Assembly (NCBI GenBank): GCA_905250885.1
Contig: CAJNOQ010002278.1
Span: 1-25,227 of the forward strand
From: Didymodactylos carnosus
Taxonomy: Eukaryota; Rotifera; Eurotatoria; Philodinida; Philodinidae
Length of the DNA stretch: 25,227 bases
Direction: 5' to 3'
The notes under the pieces are model-generated. The model had not been told where the DNA came from. It searched no databases and worked only from the letters and a program-made list of their open reading frames with translations. A program made the position numbers and the translations under genes. Shown piece after piece: positions 19,086 to 25,227 of this stretch; positions within the stretch are counted from its first letter, which is position 1, and the number at the start of each line of letters is the position of its first letter.

Positions 19086-19410
19086 GGACATGCCAACATT
19101 CTCAATATGGAATTCGATGATATGAATACTGTCGACCAGTTATATTAGATGTTGATAATCGTGCGGCTTTATCTTCTCAGGAATATATTCATGCTTTAAT
19201 TACTTTTGATGATGTAATTCATTCATGGGCTCTTCCTTCTTTAGGTGTTAAGATCGATGCAATTCCGGACGTAAAAAATCAAGTTGTTTTTACTACTTTA
19301 ATAAATTCTATTATTCATGATCAATGTTCTGAAATTTGTGGTGTAATCATTCGTTTATGCTTATTGTTGTTAAATCTGTTTCTTTAAAAAATTTTGTTAA
19401 TTTTTATTAA
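19086..19410 (+). pseudogene. cox2: mitochondrial cox2 3' fragment (in NUMT)
   Basis: After a damaged GGACAT (the Gly-His of the conserved GHQWYWSYE region) the sequence reads Glu-Phe-Asp-Asp-Met-Asn, then after an indel PVILDVDNR, HSWALPSLGVK and QCSEICG, the hallmark of the CuA site. A one-base loss after Gly-Val shifts the frame; in the shifted frame Asn-His-Ser-Phe-Met follows and the gene ends at TAA 19408-19410. The CuA ligands (His of HSW, both Cys, Glu, His, Met) are recognisable. It cannot be expressed as subunit 2 from the nucleus because it lacks the N-terminal half and is frameshifted. Confidence 0.9.
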
Positions 19411-19462
19411 TGTAGCTTGTGTAAAAAAGTATTGATTTTTTAAGTCAATGAATAATTAATAT
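19411..19462 (+). tRNA. trnK: tRNA-Lys(UUU)-like mitochondrial segment (degenerate)
   Basis: Between the two oxidase genes lies a stem TTGAT/GTCAA closing a seven-base loop TTTTTAA, which matches an anticodon arm with UUU. The acceptor stem does not pair well in the present sequence, so it is either truncated or damaged. A lysine tRNA after cox2 is a common animal mitochondrial arrangement. Identity is tentative. Confidence 0.4.
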
Positions 19463-19734
19463 ATGATGAACCCATTTCATTTATTAAAATTAAGAGTTTG
19501 ACTATTTTTCGTTGCTATTATTGCATTTTTTTTCTTTTATTAGTTTTCATATGTTTGTGAAATTTACAAGAAAAGTATTTTTCTTGTTTATTTTAATAAT
19601 GATTTTATGATTTAGAGATGTTAAACGTGAAAGAAATTGAAATGGGACATTCTACTTTAATGATCAATTTTTTAGAACTGGAATAATAAGTTATATTTTT
19701 TGTATCATTTTTTTAATGTTATTCTGATTACCGT
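19463..19734 (+). pseudogene. cox3: mitochondrial cox3 5' fragment (in NUMT)
   Basis: From ATG 19463/19466 the frame reads Asn-Pro-Phe-His-Leu-Leu, then Trp (TGA) and Leu-Phe-Phe-Val-Ala-Ile, the expected start of subunit 3. One frame change occurs in the T-rich tract near 19535. The new frame reads ISFHMF, FRDVKRE (the conserved region after Trp-Trp), Trp (TGA)-Asn-Gly-Thr and RTGIISYIFCIIF, ending at Leu-Phe-Trp (TGA)-Leu-Pro. Subunit 3 normally continues for well over 100 more residues, which are missing. Confidence 0.85.
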
Positions 19735-19779
19735 GTTATATTTTTTGTATCATTTTTTTAATGTTATTCTGATTACCGT
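19690..19779 (+). repeat. exact 45-bp tandem duplication at the NUMT right edge
   Basis: 19690-19734 and 19735-19779 are identical 45-bp units, starting GTTATATTTTTTG and ending GATTACCGT. The unit codes for the last cox3 residues present, and the second copy ends exactly where integrase sequence begins. Confidence 0.95.
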
Positions 19780-20690
19780 CTCCTTACGCCAGTCTATTGG
19801 CCCACAACACGGAAAGATGTGTACAAACACATCCTTCAATGTGCTTCCTGTCAGAAGTATAAGTATGCCAATCGACCGGCATCCGCCCCGATGCAGATGC
19901 ACATTATCACTGAACTCTGGCACACAAATGGAGTCGACCTAATGAGTTCGTATCCTCGAACTCAACGAAGTAACAAGTTTGTGCTCGTAGTGGTCGACTA
20001 CTTTACCCGCTGGGTAGAAGTGTTTCCTATGCACTCAACCACCGCCATAGAGGTCGGTGAAACCATCGTGAACGAAGTAATGTGTAGGTTTGGCTGCACT
20101 AAATACATACTGTCAGATAATGGGCCCCAGTTCGTCGCCGAAATTTTTAGATCAATTTGCAAAGATTTATCCGTCGACGGATCCGTGTCACAAAAACACT
20201 GGAACATCCCCAAACAAATACAACTGAACGAGTTAACAAAACTCTGAAGCAGATGATATCACAATATGCAGAAGGGAAGCCTACGGCATGGGATACGGAG
20301 CTTCAGAACCTGGCCTAAGCGATTCGAGCGTCAATGAATGAATCAACAGGAGAAACTCCTGCCTTTCTGAATATAGGTCGTGAACCCCGCCTCGCTCTAG
20401 ACCTCCTTATCGGAGACACGGTAACTGAACCACCTAAAACTCCGCACGATCAAAAAAGTGTCACGAAGAGCTACCAAGATAAACTCCTACAAGATCTGAA
20501 GTATGCCTACGAAGTAGCCAGGGAGCATGCTCAAGTAGAAAAATTACCCAAAAGCGCTACTACGACCAGCACACTACTTCACAACAGTATATCAAGGGAC
20601 AGTTAGTATGGGTGACCACGCCACATGGAGCACTTGTAGGCAAACTTCACCCACTTTGACAGGGTCCTTTCAAAATACAATCAACGCAGA
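19780..20690 (+). pseudogene. Ty3/gypsy-type retrotransposon integrase pseudogene
   Basis: From 19780 the frame reads the end of the zinc-binding region (Tyr-Trp-Pro, Lys-Asp-Val, then a CxxC pair) and the integrase core. Catalytic Asp codons at 19936 (Gly-Val-Asp) and 20116 (Asp-Asn-Gly-Pro) are about 60 residues apart, and a Glu codon at 20226 lies about 36 codons further, matching a DD35E core. Damage: a frame change at about 20180-20195, TAA at 20316-20318, another frame change near 20550, and TGA in the C-terminal region (a Lys-Gly-Gln-Leu-Val-Trp motif followed by Gly-Lys-Leu-His-Pro). No reverse transcriptase, protease or LTR was found. Its GC content is clearly higher than that of the surroundings. 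Confidence 0.85.
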
Positions 20691-21215
20691 TCGTTTAAAC
20701 CTTATTCCGCCCCACAAGTATCCATCACTCCACTTATGTCATCGATTCCTATAACTTCCCTGATGGATCTGGACATTAGCAGAAACCACTCAATGTCAGG
20801 CAAAATGCACAAGAAAAATACAAAACACATATGTACCTAGAAATAACTGAATAGCAATGGTTAGATCAAGAAGTTTAAGAAAGTATAATACCACCGTAAA
20901 GATCATATTCGGATGACCAAATTTATTTTCTTCCACACGATATTTCGACAGCTACTGCTATCATTATCAAGTGAAAAGAACTGACAGACTGTACAGCTAA
21001 CAGAGATTCACACCATATATATATAAAGCACAAAGAGAGAAAACATGTGTTTACTTTCGAAGGAAACAGAAAAAAGAACACATTCAGAATAAGTTAAGTT
21101 TTTCTTTTCCTGTTCTAATAACACATGTACCTGGTCCAAACAATACTCCACACCCAAGACGTTCAACACGAGTGAGAAAGCCCACCACATGTCTCTCGTT
21201 ATAACCACTAGATAA
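20691..21215. other. non-coding interval with PLE-like motif
   Basis: Contains ACGATATTTCGACAGCTAC followed by CATTATCAAGTGAAAAG (20937-20976), a style of motif seen near the ends of Penelope-like and related elements. A similar ATAGTGATATTTCGAC run occurs at 25147 near the window end. No coding sequence is supported. Confidence 0.35.
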
Positions 21216-22412
21216 CTAGATAACTGAAATGTACCTGCGTAAATAGATTAGTTTCGATTCTATATATGTATACAAATTTTTTTTTTGATCATGTACGGTG
21301 CAGGTGCACTGCACTTTTTTTCTTGTGGGGGCAGATGTGAAGGATAATACTGTTCGCTCTAAATCTGTATTTATATATGCTTCGTTCATTGTTTTAAATT
21401 CGCATGCATGATATGTCATTAAATATGCAATAGTAATTGTTGGTGATCTTGATATACCTGCTTGACAATGTATAAGCACGTTCTTGTTGCTATTCAATGA
21501 ATTTTGAATAAATTGAAATGTTTGATCATTAAAATAATCGAATAAATTTGTCGAACATATGTCAAGACATGCCAAACGTAAATAGTTTATAGCAGATTCA
21601 AAATGACACGGGACACATGTTGTGACATTAATAATCGATTTAATGTTATTCTTTTCTAATATACCGTAATTTTTCGCATCATTTTCGTTTCCAAGGTAGA
21701 GTCCAGGTATTATTTCCGATAACTGAAAATTTTCAATATCTGACTTTGTTAGGCACGATTCGAGTATTGATGGTGACGTCAGATTGTATGTGTTACTGCT
21801 GCATAAATGAGAATATTGTACATAAAAGTCATTAAACGATTCACTTAAAATAAAAACAAGCTTCGACGAATCATGTCGTTTTATTTCGTCGTAGGCACAT
21901 TTGGATGCTGGAGTTAATTGAGGGTACAATAAAATATCGTTCTCAAGAACAACAAATGATGAATAGCAGCAGGACAGACGATGTTGATCGATCTTATCTG
22001 CGAGAGTTGTGGTTACTAATGAAGTGGTACATGAATTCGTCCTACTATCATCCACTGTTCCATCCTCATAGAGTACAATAACTTCACTATCATCAATCAA
22101 TTTCATTTGTGTTATATCAAGATAGTTTTTTAGACCACGTTTGGCTAAACGTTTACGAGAGAGTCGATCGGCAACATGTAATAAAATTGATTTACATATA
22201 TGCTTTTCGTTATAACGAAATGGCGAACCACAATCAATTAAAGCAAATTTTATTGGCGATGGTGTCTCAAGATGTTTCGAAAGTTGAACTGATGTTATCA
22301 CTTTGATTGGATCATCTGATCGAACTTCTTTGATTGTCGTTGGTTCACTTTTATAGTGACGTTCGACTGAGCGAAATACTGGCAAGGTTGGAGATTGTTC
22401 ACATAACAGCAT
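21216..22412 (-). CDS. dual-specificity MAP-kinase-phosphatase-like protein
   Basis: 398 codons from ATG 22412. The N-terminal half resembles a rhodanese-like regulatory domain (Phe-Ala-Leu-Ile-Asp-Cys near residue 57, then His-Ile near 71) with a basic cluster SRKRLAKRGLKN (about 84-95) in the place of the kinase-interaction motif of MKPs. The catalytic domain starts about residue 231 (IIPGLYLGNENDA). The active-site loop is HCQAGISRS, with Cys316 and Arg322; general acid Asp284 lies 32 residues before the Cys, the standard spacing. It should remove phosphate from Tyr and Ser/Thr of MAP kinases. After about residue 346 the expected Arg-rich and Pro-Asn helix region is missing and replaced by an unrelated 52-residue tail, so fold completeness is doubtful. 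Single exon as read. Confidence 0.85.
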   Translation of the reverse strand: MLLCEQSPTLPVFRSVERHYKSEPTTIKEVRSDDPIKVITSVQLSKHLETPSPIKFALIDCGSPFRYNEKHICKSILLHVADRLSRKRLAKRGLKNYLDITQMKLIDDSEVIVLYEDGTVDDSRTNSCTTSLVTTTLADKIDQHRLSCCYSSFVVLENDILLYPQLTPASKCAYDEIKRHDSSKLVFILSESFNDFYVQYSHLCSSNTYNLTSPSILESCLTKSDIENFQLSEIIPGLYLGNENDAKNYGILEKNNIKSIINVTTCVPCHFESAINYLRLACLDICSTNLFDYFNDQTFQFIQNSLNSNKNVLIHCQAGISRSPTITIAYLMTYHACEFKTMNEAYINTDLERTVLSFTSAPTRKKVQCTCTVHDQKKNLYTYIESKLIYLRRYISVI

Positions 22413-23789
22413 TATTGTTTGATTAGCAGTTGTTTATTTTGAGGAAAAAAATTTATATGTTCTGTTGTTTGTGTTATTGTTTTTGGTTATGTGAAGTGTA
22501 ACGTTTGTTAATATTTAAATACTCTTGTGCAGCAATATGACAAAAGAAATTACCCAAGATGGGGAACAGAATATTTTAGTCCCATTAAATACCTTCTTTC
22601 TGTTCTCTAGCGTAATTACTCTTATGTTTGCTTAATGAGTCATTATTATTTGTAACGCTACACAAATAACAAAGGTAGAAATGCATGTAACTTTCCAAAG
22701 AGAACGTAATCCCTTACATAATGAGCAATAAGAGGCTTCTGAATAATCCAAAGTATACACATCATTCCTTTTCTGTTTCTTGAAAGAATCTCTAACGGCT
22801 ATAGGGAAGTGACTGAAAGAAAAGAGACCAAATTCGTTTCTCATTCATAAAAGAGATTTTTTGAGAGAAATAAGTTACATGAAATATTTCACGCCTATGT
22901 AACGGGTTTTTCGTGATGCATGCTTGATTACTTTAACTGCATTGTAAAATGCTGAAGGGAAGAGTGAGGATGTCTAATTTTAAGTTAAATGTAATATATC
23001 TCTGCAAATGTGCAGGTCAATCGAAGAAAGACATAATCGACTTCGAAATATGACAAAATAATGTTGGTTATCTCTTTTTTTTCTCTTCGTTTGTGCGAGA
23101 TTTACATACAATTTGTGACCATGATCAGAAATATTCTTAAGAAAAGTATGTTTCAGTGAAATAAGAATGAATCCTTTGGGAAGGTTTCCCCATTACCTCA
23201 TAGATTTGTATAGTCTTGATTCATGCTGAGTGGTCTACTAGAAAATATGACAAAGTTTCAATCATGTCCAAGGATATATCTCTTCATACACTCGGCTAGA
23301 AATTGTGGGTGTTGTTCAAGAAATTAATGTGAGGTCAAATCGGGCAAAGTCTTTTCGTATTTTAAAGCTGTAACATTGTGTCTGTTTTTATTTTCTTGCA
23401 GAATTTCACTTGTTTTAATTATACCATACTGGTCAACTTTTTCGATCTACTGTCAACAGCGAATTTCTTTTTAAGTGAAAATCACTCTAGGAATAGCTGC
23501 TGGAAATACAGATTTTATCGAAATTATGGAATATACATTGCTCTTGCGCTGTAAAAAGAATGGTTCTCTATCCAACCTTTGAAGCTTTATACTTTTGAAA
23601 CGAATTCGAAACCTACCAAGGTTCTGTTGAAAAAGCTTTCGTAGCAAACTCATACTTTTTTATTCAGAAAATTGGTCTGGTGGCGTTCGTTTATCAGAAC
23701 CGTTTGTTTAATTTTTTGGACACTAAAGCATAAGTTCAACAGTCCATTCTAGACTCAAGATAGAGAATTTCCTGCTGTACAACACATAC
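22413..23789. other. upstream region of the phosphatase gene, no gene recognised
   Basis: About 1.4 kb of AT-rich DNA. Short open frames on the minus strand (22632-22844, 23471-23653) lack domains and splice support. The phosphatase promoter presumably lies in the first few hundred bases, but no element can be singled out. Confidence 0.4.
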
Positions 23790-24003
23790 ATAGAAAAGTC
23801 CACATCGCTGCGACTTCTCGTTTCTAGTGGAAAACGTGGTATGAATGAGAAGTCGCCCGGAGTTAGTATCAGTCAGTCAGGGAGGGGGGGGGCACCATGT
23901 GAGAGTGAGTCACCTGTACAGATGCTCATGAATTTAATAATAAATGGAGCGAGGTAGTTGTTTTGGTCAAACGGAAAGTCGCAGCGACGCGGACTTTCTC
24001 ATA
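23790..24003. mobile_element. about 214-bp MITE-like element with hairpin end
   Basis: GAAAAGTCCACATCGCTGCG (left) and GAGAAAGTCCGCGTCGCTGC (right, read inward) form terminal inverted repeats of about 26 bp. The left end repeats its inner part in inverted form (GCGACTTCTC at about 23810 and GAGAAGTCGC at about 23846), giving a local hairpin. The centre contains a run of nine Gs (about 23884-23892), unusual in this AT-rich window. A short AT-type target duplication is possible but not clear. Confidence 0.6.
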
Positions 24004-24423
24004 AACTCAACACACAATAGAGTTGTGATAAAAATTGCTCGCAGGAGATATACTCTGTTGGCCTACAACTTCGTCAATAAGCATTTTCAGTTTTGTTGCT
24101 AAACAGAAAAAGCTGTGAAGCAAAGTATGCTTGTAGACGATATTTGCAGAGTATAAAATCGACTATCGGTTGCACTGATAACAAATCCTTGGAACTTTAG
24201 TGTATACACTAATTAATATGATATGAAACTCATCTAATTTTGCATAAACTAGTACAATTGCGTATATGCTATCAGTGTCATAGAAAATCCTTTCCGATTT
24301 TTTTAACTCAATTTATCAACTGAATAATATTAGGATTTCTCACCAATTTTGCAAAAACGCACCTATATTACTAATTGCTACGCAAATCGTGCAAAATTTA
24401 GTCCTCCAGTCAAACAGAATTAT
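24004..24423. other. non-coding interval
   Basis: AT-rich sequence with scattered TGCAAAAT/GCAAAATT-like words near 24340-24400 that may belong to the adjacent repeat cluster. No gene is seen. Confidence 0.4.
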
Positions 24424-24959
24424 GTGAATATTGGTCGAATTACGCAAGAATATTCTGACAACTGTGACCGATTTCCAAACAATCTTGCATGAAGAAGTAC
24501 GGTTTTGCTAGATTCTTTCACAACCATGATAAACCTCCCGCTAGTTTAGATGTTAATATCAGTTAGATGTGAAAATCAGTCTCTGGATGTGTAACCGCAC
24601 GTCCCGTGTTGATAGTTGGAATCAACATGGTTGACTACCTATAGCCCACTGGGTTTCGGTCCGAAGCGATTTATCAGTTGGGAACCTTGCTTCGTAAGCA
24701 AAATGTGACAAAACTTTGTAAAATTCTGCTGGCTTTGGGTAAATGCTACGAAATCGGTAACAGTTGCTCGAATAGTAATCAGTAATTCTGCTATTAGTGG
24801 CATAATTTTAATGTGTCACAGCATATTAACATCTGAACTAGCGGGAGGTTTATCATGGTTGTGAAAGAATCTAGTAAAACTGTACTTCTTCATGCAAGAT
24901 TGTTTGGAAATCGGTCACAGTTGTCAGAATATTCTTGCGTAATTCGACCAATACTCACA
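24424..24959. mobile_element. inverted-repeat element, 137-bp arms
   Basis: 24424-24560 and 24823-24959 are near-identical inverted copies. The 262-bp spacer contains the dispersed repeat also found at 13786-13855 and a degraded partial copy of the arm's AAATCGGTCACAGTTG block (near 24752-24778). No ORF of transposase type is present; the 83-codon frame at 24855-25106 reads the repeat. Confidence 0.8.
24619..24690 (+). repeat. dispersed repeat, copy 2 (partner at 13786-13855)
   Basis: GGAATCAACATGGTTGAC, ACCTATAGCCCA and AGCGATTTATCAGTTG match the copy at 13786-13855 in the same orientation. Confidence 0.65.
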
Positions 24960-24968
24960 CGAGTCGTA

Positions 24969-25028
24969 CTACGCAAGAATATTCTCAATTGTGACAGGTT
25001 TTTTGTAACAACCAGCACAGTTTTGCTA
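24969..25028 (+). repeat. third, direct copy of the inverted-repeat arm
   Basis: TACGCAAGAATATTCTCAAT, then TGTGACAGG and ending CAGTTTTGCTAGG, repeats the left arm (24440-24512) in direct orientation with a deletion. It shows that the arm sequence exists in several copies here. Confidence 0.6.
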
Positions 25029-25227
25029 GGTACTACAAGAATTATAAATTATATTTTCAGAATTTGCCAAGTCAAGCGGAATCATCTGAACGTGAGCTTG
25101 CAGTAAAAATAATAAAAATCATAATAAAAATTCTTCTTACTTTAATATAGTGATATTTCGACTTTTCCAGTCATTTTCAAACAACACATAAACGAAGTAC
25201 ACAAAATGAAGTAACATACACTAAGAA
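25029..25227. other. window end, non-coding with PLE-like motif
   Basis: AGTGATATTTCGACTTTTCC followed by AGTCATTTTCAAAC (25148-25181) resembles the motif near 20940. No coding sequence is supported before the window ends. Confidence 0.3.

Larger units (their letters stand above)
19081..19779 (+). other. nuclear copy of mitochondrial DNA (NUMT): cox2-trnK-cox3
   Basis: About 0.7 kb of mitochondrial sequence: the C-terminal half of cytochrome c oxidase subunit 2, a tRNA-Lys-like segment and the N-terminal part of subunit 3, in an order consistent with a contiguous mitochondrial fragment. TGA codons fall where subunit 3 has Trp, as in the invertebrate mitochondrial code, and would be stops in the nucleus. 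At least three indels break the frames. The left edge adjoins a decayed nuclear gene near 19080; the right edge abuts an integrase pseudogene at 19779/19780 after a 45-bp tandem duplication. Confidence 0.88.

Noticed and set aside
19700..19942. 80-codon frame starting in the 45-bp duplication
   Set aside because: It is a wrong-frame reading across the NUMT and integrase; the correct frames give cox3 and integrase motifs.
22109..22306. 65-codon plus-strand frame
   Set aside because: Antisense to the phosphatase rhodanese-like region.

Overview
The window looks like nuclear DNA of a small invertebrate, most plausibly a bdelloid rotifer. The reasons are AT-rich sequence, many short introns (about 50-80 bp) with GTAAGT/GTATGT donors, an F-box/leucine-rich protein of the type expanded in bdelloids, a WSC-domain mucin-like receptor, and dense small transposon remnants with terminal inverted repeats. 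The species assignment is an inference from gene style, not from a marker sequence.

Layout. 1-1400: AT-rich, with one candidate 51-codon secreted peptide (1015-1170). 1401-2528: inverted-repeat element whose two ends each fold into a hairpin. 3675-12127 (+): the main gene, which I assemble from splice sites and phase into 13 exons and 1239 codons. It encodes a signal peptide, two WSC domains, a Ser/Thr-rich stalk with nine 19-residue repeats, a SEA-like juxtamembrane region, one membrane helix and a tail of about 290 residues. Its two long introns hold mobile-element remnants, including an 898-bp hAT-type element with an 8-bp target duplication. 12430-14110: further hAT-like and foldback elements. 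14525-14713 (-): OTU-protease-like fragment. 15646-17299 (-): F-box/LRR-like gene, with most of its F-box upstream of the first internal Met. 17336-17600: array of AAGATCTTG palindromes.

18140-20690 is a junction of degraded sequences: a decayed nuclear gene, then a nuclear copy of mitochondrial DNA (cox2 3' end, a tRNA-Lys-like segment, cox3 5' part) in which TGA reads as tryptophan, then an exact 45-bp tandem duplication, then a Ty3/gypsy-type integrase pseudogene that begins at the next base. 21216-22412 (-): dual-specificity (MKP-type) phosphatase with an intact active site but an abnormal C-terminus. 22413-25227: no gene recognised; it holds a small MITE with hairpin ends (about 23790-24003) and a multi-copy inverted-repeat cluster (24424-25028).

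The three apparently intact genes do not form an obvious pathway. A WSC surface sensor, an F-box adaptor and a MAP-kinase phosphatase could all act in signalling, but nothing in the sequence links them. The most notable finds are the mitochondrial insertion fused to the integrase, the full WSC/mucin/SEA receptor model, and the recurring design of mobile elements with self-complementary ends.
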